In this document: one piece after another, positions 44,640 to 55,659 of the stretch
How positions within the stretch are numbered: the first letter of the stretch is position 1
Layout: each line of letters starts with the position of its first letter
Notes under the pieces: model-generated
The model's database searches: none
What the model saw: the letters and a program-made list of their open reading frames with translations, nothing else
Told to the model about the DNA's origin: nothing
Position numbers and translations under genes: made by a program
NCBI RefSeq assembly: GCF_004210375.1
Contig: NC_134834.1
Location: 147,841,009 to 147,905,008 of the forward strand
Reading direction: 5' to 3'
DNA: 64,000 nt
Origin: Tachypleus tridentatus
Lineage: Eukaryota > Arthropoda > Merostomata > Xiphosura > Limulidae

Positions 44640-46130
44640 GCAGAAATGAGGTCACTTTCATCACTCATACTTCATATCCAACATCACACCCTCTATAGTG
44701 GCAGTGGATCACCACTTGGCTGCTGTGGTGTCTCTTATTATTTCTCTATCTCAGTCTTAAGCCAGCTATGTCAGCAGCTGGTGGTGTCACTGCAGTATAT
44801 CTTTGCAGTTATACATGGTCCAAGCTTTTTGTGGATATTTCTTGACATGTATACTTTAAAAAATTGAACTTGCATCACTGTCAGGACTATGGCAATGAAT
44901 GTTGGTGGTTTCATTTACAAGCCAGCCATCATCTGCAACTGATGCAATCCTCAGAACCTCTTGGTCACTGGCCTCATATTTAACACTGCCAGTAGTCCAG
45001 TGATCCCTTTGTTTATCCCTTTGTTGTTATTGATGACACCACTGACAATAAGATCTTCACAGTTAGTTGGCTTCTAGCAACAATGGTTCCAAAGATGTGG
45101 TATTTGTTAATTGTGGTGCTGAGTTCTGGAAGATGCATTTCTCTGCCACCCAACATTCAGCTGTCCTTTAGGACAACCTCAACTCTCACAGGACTTCTCT
45201 GGCTTAGCGATATAGTGGTATTTTGCACAGACCAATGCACGAACACTACTTGTGGCTCATTGTTTACAGACACATTATGATAAGACACTTAAGAAGAGGG
45301 TTCTTCATACTGAAGTGCCTACCATTCATCTTTCTTGATAACAATGCTTTGGAAGCTGACTGCCATGTCTGCACCACTGGTACAAAGGTGGTGCTTAGCT
45401 AATCATTAGTAGATTCTGCCACTCTGTCCAATGAGGTGCAAGGTATGCTTGGTCCCCAGACTTCAGAATCAGTTAGGTTCCAAATGTCCAATGAATGACA
45501 TGGCAATGCATCTTTTAGCATAGATTTTACTAGGTGGAATGTCAGGTTGGATCCACATGTCTTTGGGTCAATATGAAAATCTAGTTCCTTGCAAAAAGAA
45601 AGTGCTGGATGTCTACTGTTATTTGCCAAACTTCTCGCTTCCATAATAGTTTTATAATACTACAAAGCTTCAGCACACTAAGGAACTGAACTTCACTGAC
45701 TAGTTTCAGAACATGACAGCCAAAATAATCAAAAATTTGATCTTAACCAGTAAAAGAACAGATTAAAAATACAAAATTGGGTGAATACCTATTGATCAGA
45801 TGGTCAGTCTAGTGTGTAGGTTCAAAAGTTATAACTATTACACTTCTCTCAAAAATCTATCTTTAGGGTAGAATAATCAACAGACTACTATTGTCAAGTG
45901 ATACTGGTATGTAGGTTCATATGTACTCATAATCGAATCATCCACGGAACATACATGCCCAGTGTCTGTGAACTTTCTCAGTTCACTGGCTTCACTGTGA
46001 CTTTGTTGACCAATACCTTATCAGTTATGCTGTCCTTTGTTGTCATTCCTTTGATAATGGCAAACATGTTTAGCCTTCAGCCAAAATCCAAACTCTCCAA
46101 TACCATCTACACATAAACAGTACTGAGTTC
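44640..46130. other. Unrecognised block of higher GC than its flanks
   Basis: Several 60-80 codon frames occur on both strands (for example the 81-codon minus-strand frame 45644-45399, with DSEVWGPSIPCTSLD). None has a motif I can assign. The composition step at both edges suggests an old inserted element or a retrocopy. Confidence 0.35.
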
Positions 46131-46276
46131 CAATAAAAAAAAATGAAATCAAGATTACAAAACTAGTTCCTATGCATAATCTGGCTCAGGTCAGGTGAAG
46201 CCAGCCAACCTATACTTCTGACCATTAGAATCCACTAATGTTCATACTGTCATTCCTTATGGATCGTTTTCCACAC

Positions 46277-46365
46277 GCCCCGCTAGTACAATGGTAAGTC
46301 TATGGATTTACATCAGCAGATAACTCAATGTGGCTTTGCTATAAGAAAATAAACACACATTGTTT
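46277..46365 (+). mobile_element. SINE family B, internally deleted
   Basis: The head CCCGCTAGTACAATGGTAAG and the tail part CAGATAACTCAATGTGGC with GCTTTGCTAT are joined without the B-box segment. Confidence 0.65.
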
Positions 46366-46369
46366 ATAC

Positions 46370-46670
46370 ACATGTGAAGACTTTAAAGCCTTTTATGCTG
46401 ATAAAACTAAATGCCAACTTAAAATACCAGTATTTGAATATATCTCTGTACCTATAAAAATTGGAAAAAAAGTTATAAACCTTTCCAACTCTGCTATCTA
46501 CCATCAATAAAAACCGGGCATCCAATTTTTCTCTCCAACTTTAAAATGCTCTCAACAGCTAAACAGGATATTGAACGTGTAATAAAAGAGACATTTTACA
46601 TAACTCTCCTTATATTTCTATATAATACACAGTCTTTATTTAATTTAAAGTTATTTTAATATGAATTGTT
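46370..46670. other. Unannotated spacer
   Basis: A 60-codon frame (46328-46510) overlaps the SINE tail and has no family signature. Confidence 0.3.
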
Positions 46671-46673
46671 TCA

Positions 46674-46738
46674 TTTGCACAACATGCTTTTCATTTGCAC
46701 AACATGCTTTTCATTTTGCACAACATGCTTTTCATTTC
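46674..46738 (+). repeat. Short tandem repeat, 21-bp unit, three copies
   Basis: TTCATTTGCACAACATGCTT is repeated three times with one single-base insertion in the third unit. Confidence 0.9.
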
Positions 46739-46739
46739 C

Positions 46740-47410
46740 TTTTATTCCTCTTTTTAATACTCAAATGCTTTACCTATTAGTCATTACAGACTATATCACA
46801 TTTCTTGTGTAACTATCATTATGTTCATGTTTTTTCTTTAAGTTACATTTTTCCAAAAAATGAAATGACTGCTTTATTCCATGTAAAAAAGCTATACAAA
46901 TCTGAAGGTACAAAAACAATTATTTACACAAATTACTATTTTATTATGCAAAAGCTAACATAAACAAAATCCAAAAACACTTATTATGTGATTTGAATAT
47001 TATAATACCATATATATTTCATTTAAATTTTCAAATGGATGAAAATATTTCTGACAGCAATGTCTGAATCAGGAAGGTATCAAGTTTCATTTGTTATAAC
47101 TATATATGAACAGTAACATTATATCAGCAATGTATTTTGAAAGTATCTACAATTTTGTCAAAGAAACAAATGGACTTATCTCAATTGGAAAGTAACTTAA
47201 ATATAGATTTATTAGTATGTGTAAGTAGTAGAAATTTCATCATTCTTTACTGATATCAGATATTCAAACCACATAATGTTTTCTTTTCATAGAATTTATA
47301 GTATTTTAGAAGGCACTTAATCCTACAATCCAATATATTTTCTCACATTATAATAAACCAATTGCAAAATATATAAAAAGAAATTGTGATTATAAAGAGT
47401 TTTTTGCAGT
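46740..47410. other. Unannotated AT-rich spacer
   Basis: Nothing recognised. Confidence 0.3.
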
Positions 47411-47417
47411 AATTATG

Positions 47418-48330
47418 TCATATCTCAAAACCAATATGGCACAAGAAGGTTAAATTGCACAGGGGTATTAAGGATATTATGTGGATATAAAGGCCAAAGT
47501 TGTCATATGATGCCATTAAGAGCACCACATAATGTCTGATCAATAATAACAACTGTTCAAAATGTGCTATCCTAGCATCCAGAATGCATTGCATTAATGT
47601 AACAATGAACATCATATTAAGTTCATAAATCTTATTTGGTATGCTGGCCACTTCCCAGAATATTGTATCTTTGAGTCCGCATGATATATGTATAATTTCA
47701 GACAGTCCCACAAACAGAAGTTAACTAATGTCAGGCCCATTGAATGAGTTGGCAACTCACAAGAAGAGAAATGTGAAATTATTCTGCCTTCAACAAGTTC
47801 CTGCAAGATATGTTCCAACTAGTTACCAACAGGTGAAGAATCATCATTCCGCATGAAAACAATAATTTCCATCACATTCTGTCAATGAAACTAACATTAG
47901 TTATGTTCATTGCACAGTACCCTGCAGCATGAAATATACACATTTGCATTTCACATGCTGACGGGTATCAGAAATGTCATGATCTAGTAATAAAATCAGC
48001 TGTAAAAACCACACCACTCTGTCATCTTAATTTGATGAAGGTGTTTAGGAAATGTTATATATGAATTAGTTTACAACCAGATAATACAGTTGGACAATTT
48101 CAAAATGAGTGAAATGTGTTACATCAGTCAATACTACATTGGCAGGAAAATGTTCAATAACTCCCAGTCTTTTATATAATTAACAATGGTTAAATTCATT
48201 TTCTATAAATCTTCAAACATAATGCAGCATGTCAGGAAACATTTCAAAGTTGACTGAAGAGCTCATTGAACAGTTGAAGTTGCCAAATCCTGACACAGGG
48301 TAACAAAACATCCATTGCTGCATCCATATG
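47418..48330 (-). pseudogene. Mariner-like transposase remnant
   Basis: On the minus strand in shifting frames: NVVLTDVTHFTHFE (about 48150, first catalytic region), VWFLQLILL and TEWCGF (about 48020), then LPTHSMGLTLVNFCLWDCLK (47760-47690, equivalent of the WPxRSPDLTPxDFFLWGxLK motif), and EVASIPNKIYELNMMFIVTL with DARIAHFEQLL (47650-47550, C-terminal block). The order and spacing fit a DD-D transposase with most of its length present, but heavily mutated. No terminal repeats were located. Confidence 0.65.
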
Positions 48331-49308
48331 TACTTGAGCTGACTTTTTCAGACCTCAGCAACAGCGTCAGCTAACTAGGTGTTGATGAGCTCTATATGGT
48401 TTATAACAAATCCAACCTATCTCCTTGTATTTCTTTTGTAATTACACAACAAAAACACTGGAATAAAGCCCTCTGCAGATGTTATGCACTCTGCTATTTC
48501 CTCAGTACTGCTTTAATGTTGTAGCCTATAGTGTAATTACACTTTACTAGCTCACCTGTCTGCAAACTCGTCAATTTCATGTTGGTTAAATGAACTACAC
48601 TGCAATCAAAAGAGCCATTTATACCAATCAGAAATAAATCAAAGTGGCCTTTCTTTCACATGCTACTCATTACAACCCTGTACAATTTCAACTTCCTATA
48701 CCATGCTGTTTGTGAGAAATAATGTGCTGAGCTGTGGCACTTTCTTTGTCATCACCTTGTACTCCAATGAATGACTTTTACATACACACTTAGTTTGGAT
48801 CACTCATAAAAACTTATGGCATTTTATGTATCTAGCTGCTGCTGTTTGCTTCATTAAAACAAAAATAAAAGGAAATCTTAGTTCAAACAAACATGTCACT
48901 AAACTGCATCATGATTAAAATATATTTTAACTGATTTCCAGTAAAAGCTAGATGAACGTATGAATTTATATTGTACAAAGCAGTGGTTCTCAACCTTTTC
49001 TGACTTGCGGCACACTAGCACAATCTGAAAATTTTCGTGGCACACCTGGAAAGCCTTAACGATTTTTTTTAGGTACACGTTATACGACAAGAGTTAAAAG
49101 CCTTAGAACGAAAGCCACGACCAAAGCAAGCGATAATAATGTCATTGTGCATCACGTTTAAATACACGTAAAACAGAAGTGTGAACGTAAAAAGCCTTAG
49201 AACGAAAATCACGGCAAATTTAACACTTTAAATATTTACATACGTTTTCAATGTGACGCTTGTGCCTGCTTCCGAGAGCAAATCAAATTGAAGCGAGGTT
49301 CCAACGTG
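48331..49308. other. Unannotated spacer
   Basis: It may include the N-terminal part of the transposase upstream of 48330, but I could not read one. Around 48980-49060 there is a GGTTCTCAACC-type stretch followed by CGGCACAC, of unknown origin. Confidence 0.3.
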
Positions 49309-49587
49309 TTTTGTTTGTTTTTTTTTAATTTCCCACAAAGCTACTCGAGGGCTATCTGCGCTATTCGTCCCTAATTTAGCAGTGTTAAGACTAGAGGGAA
49401 AGCAGCTAGTCATCACCACCTACAGCCAACTCTTGAGCTACTCTTTTACCAACGAATAGTGGGATTGACCGACATTATAACGTCCCCACGGCTGAAAAGG
49501 CAAGCACGTTTGGTGCAAAGGTGATGCGAACCCACGACCCTCAGATTACGAGTCGCATGCCTTAACTCACCTGGGCGTGCCAGGCCC
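49309..49587 (-). mobile_element. SINE family A, full length
   Basis: Minus-strand copy: head GGCCTGGCACGCCCAGGTG, B box GGGTTCGCATC, body with a small deletion in GACCGACATT, tail and T-rich end. Confidence 0.92.
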
Positions 49588-49935
49588 TATAGTGGCGGAA
49601 TGTATGTTGTTTGCTTGATTTAGATTATATTTTGTAGACCGTATTACTCATCATTAATTTAGGTGTTTGAATAACATTATTTCGTAGACGAACAGGTTAT
49701 TTTAAATGTTTCACTTGTAAAGTTCTTTCACGAAACGCGAATTTCAGTGAAGCTAGAAAAAATTGATGAAAAGGTCTAATTGATTCTTAGATTTACTACT
49801 CTTACAACATACCAGTTTCTATCATTACCGTTTCAGCACTAAACGTTTAGTCATACTTCACAATCGGTTAATCCTATTTTATTTTATTTGCCCACACCCT
49901 CTCACATACAATAATAATAAAAGGTGTGATTTTAA
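49588..49935. other. Unannotated spacer
   Basis: Nothing recognised. Confidence 0.3.
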
Positions 49936-49939
49936 TTGA

Positions 49940-50046
49940 TAGAAGTTAAGTACAAAGCTACACAATGGGCTATCTGCGCACTGCCCACCACGGGTTTCTA
50001 GCGTTGTAAGTCCGCAGACATTCTGCTGTGCCACCAGGAGGGCTTA
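49940..50046 (-). mobile_element. SINE family B
   Basis: Minus-strand head CTGGTGGCACAGCAGAATG with TCTGCGGACTTACAACGC, and tail GCGCAGATAGCCCATTGTG. The B box is partly deleted. Confidence 0.8.
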
Positions 50047-50459
50047 AATGTGCGTGCTAGCTAATTCCGTAATTTCCGAAATACCCGTTGATTTCAATAC
50101 ACCCCTTCTGAACGTCGGTATTTGCACATTAGAAAAAACAACAACTTTTTTTTCTTGTCTAAAAATAATTTTCCACGCATTTTTCTTAAGATAATTTGGA
50201 CATTTCGTATTTGGTCAAAGAATTATTGATGTTGATTAAATAACATTAAAATATTATAGGTGTTTTGGTCGTGTTGTGCACCACTTGGAGGGTAAGATAC
50301 AATTTCTTCTTCTAGAACTCTTCTTCCATAACACTATGCAATCTGCATTATTTTTGTTTATAAAATATGCAAACATCCCACGCTGATTTTCAGTAAATCA
50401 AATAAATTGATAATTAATTAATCAAAATATGTGTTACTATCACGATAAGGATTATTTTT

Positions 50460-50588
50460 GTTTGCTTGTTGATAAGCGCAAAGCTGCACAATTGGCAATC
50501 TGTTTTGTGCTCACCACAGGCGTCGAGGTCGCAACCCGTGTTTTCACGTTATAAATCCACTGACTCACTATGCTCTCCGCCGGGTGGC
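50460..50588 (-). mobile_element. SINE family B, diverged
   Basis: Minus-strand head CGGCGGAGAGCATAGTGAG and tail GATTGCCAATTGTGCAGC with GCTTTGCGCTTAT. The B box reads GGGTTGCGACC. Confidence 0.7.
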
Positions 50589-50589
50589 T

Positions 50590-50985
50590 TTTTTCATATT
50601 AAAGGCACACAGTTTTTTTTTTAATCCCAAACCTTGTTTATTAAAATGTATCATACACGCAACATAACTGGATTGTTTATATAAATATTTATTTACTTAT
50701 CAGTTATATGTCGCAACAGCACTACGTACATATTTCCAGAGATGAAATATTTATGAAGTCTTTAAGTCATTTTAAATTCATCATTTTGTAACCTAGATTA
50801 TTTGAGTGTGTGAATAATGTTGTTCTCCTTGGCCAAATTTATGATTTTGACCAACTATTTAATGTTATAGGTTTCTTTTATTTTCTTTAGGTTACTAGAT
50901 GGTGAATAAAGAAGAACTCAAAAAGCCCATAAATACTGGAAACAATATTTGTTAGTACCTTAAACATTGTCATCTCCAAAATCTG
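50590..50985. other. Unannotated AT-rich spacer
   Basis: Nothing recognised. Confidence 0.3.
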
Positions 50986-51206
50986 GGCCCGGCATGGCCA
51001 GGTGGTTAAGGTACTCGACTCTTAATCTGAGGAGTCGCGGGTTCGAATCCCGGTTATAATGTACGGTCAATCCCACTATTCGTTGGTAAAATAGTAGCCC
51101 AAGAGTTGGCGGTGATGACTAGTAAATTTCTCGTCTTACACTGCTAAATTAGGGACAGCTAGTGCAGATAACTCTCGAGTATCTTTGCGCGACATTCAAA
51201 ACAAAC
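50986..51206 (+). mobile_element. SINE family A, internally deleted, abutting a LINE
   Basis: The head GGCCCGGCATGGCCAGGTGG and B box GGGTTCGAATCCCGG run straight into TTATAATGTACGGTC; the CACCAAACATGCTCGCC segment is missing. The tail (TTTGCGCGACATTC and AAAACAAACA) joins the reverse transcriptase reading frame of the next element without a spacer. Confidence 0.9.
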
Positions 51207-52723
51207 ACAGAAAAAGCCGAGATATTTAAAAAACACCTAGAAAACACGTTCAAAACACATCATGAACCAGACATGAACAGATACTTTTATAATACAGTCA
51301 CAAACTTTATTGACCAAAACAGAAGCATTTTTACACCTAAATTTCCAGTCAACAATATTACACACCAAGAAAAAACAAAAGACTGGAGCACTCATCAACT
51401 GGTAAAACATATCACTGTTACAGAAGTAGTAACTGCTATTAAAAACACAAAAAACAAAGCTCCTGGAGAAGATGGTATTCAAGCTATCCTCCTAAAACAA
51501 GGCACTCAGAGATTATATGAACACCTAACAGCGCTATTTAATCTCTCACTATCAGCTGGATATATCCCCGTTTCTTGGAAGGAAGCAATAGTATTAATGT
51601 TCCAGAAAGAAGGAAAGTCAGCGAATAAACCAAACAACTACCGCCCGATTAGCTTAACCAGTTGTATTGGCAAAGTATTAGAGAGGATAATTAGTAATCG
51701 TCTGTCAGTTTACTTAGAAGAAAATTCAAAATTACCAGAAATTCAAAACGGATTTCGAAAAACCGCCAAACTACAGACCACCTGATTCGACTTACAGAAT
51801 CAATTACCGACAGCTTCAACAAAAGAATGCACTGTAGCTTGCTTTCTCGACATTGAGAAAGCATTTGACACAGTGTGGCATAACGGCTTAAGACATAGAT
51901 TGCTTGAAATGGCATTACCCCAGGAAACTATTCGCTGGCTGTCCAACTTCCTGGATAACAGAATGTGTAAAGTAAATGTAAATGGGGCCCACTCAGGGTC
52001 CTTTTCACCCGAAGCAGGAGTCCCGCAGGAGGGGTTGTTAGCCCTATATTATTTATCATGTACGTGAGTAATATGCCTCTGTCGGACCTAAATTTAGGTT
52101 ATGCATCACAGTTCGCTGACGATGTAGCAGTCTGGAAAAGTGCCCCCACTCCGTCAATAGCAGCAACGAACCTACAACCAGTCCTAAATAACATCGAAGA
52201 ATACTGCCAGAAATACAGAATCAAAATTAATATTCCAAAAACCCAAGTCATAGTATTCAGCAGACTGAATAAGCTGAAAAAAGATCCACCAAAACTCTAT
52301 ATGAATGGATCACTTTTACTGACTGCTACTTCTGCTAAATTTCTAGGTCTAACCTATGACTCAAAATTAACGTGGCTACCACATATTAAAAATGTACTGA
52401 CACGAATCTGGAAAAGAGCAAACTATGCAAGAAGTCTTTCAGGTAAAATCCAAGGAACATCACCAGACAACATACTTAAAATCTACAAAACGTACATTAG
52501 ACCAACAATAGAATATGCATCACCTGCCTGGATTAACATAGCACCCACACATGTACAGAAACTTCAACGTATACAAAATTCTGTACTAACTTCAGCATAC
52601 AAAGTACCACGTAGCACCTCAACCACATTCATGCACAAGTATGCAAACATAGATACAATAGCTGAAAGACTCTTGCATAATTCTCTAAAATATTTCAATA
52701 AGAATTGGCACAAAATGACTTAA
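51206..52723 (+). pseudogene. Reverse transcriptase ORF2 of the Jockey-type LINE
   Basis: Readable in three pieces. 51162-51785 has KNTKNKAPGEDGIQAILLKQ, VSWKEAIVLMFQKEG, NNYRPISLTSCIGKVLERI and QNGFRKT. After two compensating frameshifts (about 51780 and 51825), ACFLDIEKAFDTVWHNGLRH gives the first catalytic Asp. After a third (about 52035), 52058-52723 has GYASQFADDVAVWKSAPTPS with the catalytic FADD, AKFLGLTYDSKLTWLPHI, and the Jockey-type C-terminus with YIRPTIEYASPAWINIAP. The role would be target-primed reverse transcription. The ATG at 51162 lies in the SINE tail, so the open frame is a SINE-LINE chimera. Confidence 0.92.
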
Positions 52724-53380
52724 TGTGTGATCTCGACAGATATCACGTACATGATGTAAATGGTACTAAATACCTCTCCCTTTTAACATATATTTAAGAA
52801 ATGTAACACAAGCTGGCCACTATGCACTAGACACTTAGTCCTTGTTTCTTTTTTATTTTATAATTATTATTTTCTTTTTTTAATCATTATTATTATTTTT
52901 ATTTTCTTCTCTTTTGAATTATTATTCAAGTATTGAATAATAATAATTATTATTACTTTCTTTTCTGTGTGAGTGTTTGTGTTACTACAAGTAGTAGTAG
53001 CATTCTCTCAATCGAGAAAAAGGAGAAAAAATACAAAAAAAAATATATATATATATATATATGAAAATACAAAAAAAAAAAAATTAAATGGAAAAAAAAA
53101 ACAAAAAAAAACTCCTTGTTCGTCCATGCATGGACTGAGCCCTGAAATGGACCTGAGTATGATGTTATACTTTTACTCTGGCCCAAAGCTTTAAAAAAAA
53201 ACCAAAAAAAAAAAAAAAACCCTAAAGACAGACGCTATAATCGTTCGGGAGGGAGGAAGAGGTCAAATGTACCTGACCCTCCTGGGTATTTAACAACATC
53301 AATACCCAAATACCCACACAGTCAAACTTGGGTGTCGATGATGTTTTTGCGACTACAACTCTGAAGAAGAAAAAGAAATG
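51206..53380 (+). mobile_element. 5'-truncated Jockey-type LINE
   Basis: It begins inside ORF2 just upstream of the reverse transcriptase and continues through the 3' untranslated region, which contains several A-rich and (TA) runs (53030-53215) and a terminal part with GTACCTGACCCTCCTGGGTA (about 53268). There is no endonuclease and no RNase H after the reverse transcriptase; the coding region ends with a stop at 52721-52723. Lack of RNase H and the thumb/C-terminal wording fit the Jockey clade. The exact 3' end is uncertain. Confidence 0.85.
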
Positions 53381-53765
53381 TTTTGAAAGTCACGTGAATG
53401 ACATACATATCAACGTTCATATTATAACTGAAAATGAAACAATGAGGGTTTTAGATTAAATAAATAGAAAAACAATAAACGGAGAACAATACCTTATTGG
53501 AAACCTGCATACCTCAAGAAGTAAATAAAAATAGTGTGTATTCCACTGTGATATGAACGAATTAAAAAAATGAAAAATGTGAAAAGGTCATTAGAACATC
53601 CAGAAATAGCTTAAAATCATTAAAAATCACCAAAAAAGACAAACATTTTACAATTCTCCACTTTTATATTGACTCTGAATCTTAAATTTAGCCTCTACTT
53701 GAGGGTAGTAGTAATACAGAAGGCGTTTCTCCTTTACCCGGATGTCAAAAAAATAACCATCTTTT
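53381..53765. other. Unannotated spacer
   Basis: Nothing recognised. Confidence 0.3.
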
Positions 53766-53767
53766 CC

Positions 53768-53900
53768 ATGCCTCCCTGCTAGTACAGCGATACGTCTACG
53801 GATTTGCAACGCTAAAATCAGGGGTTCGATTTCTCTCAGTGGGCTCAGTAGATAGCCCGATGTGGCTTTGCAATAATAAAACACACACAACACACATATT
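53768..53900 (+). mobile_element. SINE family B, full length
   Basis: Head CCCTGCTAGTACAGCGATAC, B box GGGGTTCGATTTCTC, tail CAGTAGATAGCCCGATGTGG and an (ACAC)-type end. Confidence 0.85.
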
Positions 53901-54223
53901 TTTTCCCTACACTGCATTTCAAGGTACAAAATCACTTCAGTTTGTCAAATATTTAATACAAATATTGAGAATAGTGTACAAAATTGTCAAAAAGATTAAT
54001 ATAACGAAAAAGAAAAACCATAAAAAATAATAAGTATTATAAAAATATTCATGAATCATTAAAGTTTTTAACCTTCAAAAATGAAAATAACAGTCATTGC
54101 TACAAAATGCTAACGTGTGTTAACATAAAATTCCAAGTTCAATGAAATGAGTTTTCTGATTATTTCAACAGTTATTCATTCTCTTATAAACATCAGTAAC
54201 ATCTTTCATTCCATATACTATCC
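53901..54223. other. Unannotated spacer
   Basis: Nothing recognised. Confidence 0.3.
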
Positions 54224-54432
54224 CTGACGCACCAAACATGCTCGCGCTTTCAGCCGTGGGGACGTTATAACGTAATGATCAATCCCACTATTCGTTGGTA
54301 AAAGAGTAGCCCAAGAGTTGGCGGTTGGTGGTGATGACAAGCTACCTTCCCTCTAGTCTTACACTGTTAAATTAGGGACGGCTAGTGCAGATAACCCTCG
54401 AGAAGCTTCGCACGATATTCAAACCAAACCAA
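54224..54432 (+). mobile_element. SINE family A, head-truncated
   Basis: Starts just after the B box (GACGCACCAAACATGCTCGC). Body and tail are complete, ending AAACCAAACCAAAC. A 5' truncation during reverse transcription explains the missing tRNA-like head. Confidence 0.92.
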
Positions 54433-55440
54433 ACTGTAAGGCGGTAAGACTGACTCAGTAGTTAGTGGCTACTTTTAAAGGATTTTTTTGTTTCTTTACT
54501 TTTTGGTATTGCTGTCCATGTATCTTAATTTATTTTGCAGAATATTTATCACTTGTTCTAGACATTTTCATTGAAGTAGGTTAATAAGTGAACATTAGTT
54601 TTATTTTTATAATTCAATAGTAATATATATTGTTAATATCACATCAGTTTTGTCAAATTATCTAATTGTGAATTACATTTGGAACTAGTGAATCTGAAAT
54701 GGCTGGTTCCTTCAGAATGGTACAAGTTCCGTAAAAACTGATGTAAATGAATATTTAAAGAACTCATGCTTTCCAGTTTTACCCATTTCATTGTATGTGC
54801 ATACAGTCGGCTCCACCACATACTGGAGTCGGGTAATTTTATTAGAAGGATATCATACAGATTTCAGGCTATAAAGAGTACCACGCGTACAACATAGCTG
54901 CGAAGCTCAGCTCCACTAAAAGTTTGAAGAAAAGTAGGCTCCTATGTAATGTTTTGATAATTAAAAAACTGTTTGTTTTAACTCCGTTATCAGTAACATA
55001 CAGACATATCTGCCATTTGAATGAGCAGTTGATCTCCTTGAGACCTTGAATATTAATTTAAACTTTTTGTGTTCTCTTTATTTTTACCGAAATTGATTAT
55101 ATTTCTGCAATAAAATGTCACAAATTGTGGTTATACAAGAACAGGCCTGGCACGCTTGGCGCGTGTTAAGGATTTTATCAGGGTATAATCCTGTTTTTCT
55201 TAGTCCTCTGTTTGTTGGATTTCAAGACAACAAACAAGCAAATAAAAATTTACAGAATATACATATATTGTTTTTTGTTGTAGTTGCAGTTTAGGAAGGC
55301 AATGGGCCTGTCCCTGTTATTGAAAAGGTTGAGAAATTGGCATAATTAAAAATAACAATTAAAAATGTGAACTAAGAACATAACCACCAGCCATGTTAAT
55401 ATTTAATGCAAGAACATGTAATACTGAAATTACGATGTTT
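54433..55440. other. Spacer with an isolated SINE A head fragment
   Basis: GGCCTGGCACGCTTGGCGCG with TGTTAAGG at about 55145-55172 resembles a family A head. The rest is AT-rich and unrecognised. Confidence 0.4.
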
Positions 55441-55442
55441 CT

Positions 55443-55658
55443 TTGGTTTAGGGGTTAGTGATACATACCAGTTAGCTCTGCTCGCCCTGTCAACCATGAG
55501 GTCGTTATAATGTGACAGTAAATCCCACTATTCATTGGTAAAAGAGTAAGCCAAGAGTTGGTGGTGGGTGGTAATGACTAGCTACCTTCCCTCTTGCACT
55601 GTTAAATTAGGGATAGCTAGCGCAGATAGCCCTCGTGTAGCTTTGCGCGAAGTTAAAA
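55443..55658 (+). mobile_element. SINE family A with decayed head
   Basis: The head is unrecognisable before about 55478. Then GCTCGCCCTGTCAACCATGA, the full body and tail TTTGCGCGAAGTT follow, ending in an A run rather than AAAC repeats. Confidence 0.87.
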
Positions 55659-55659
55659 A

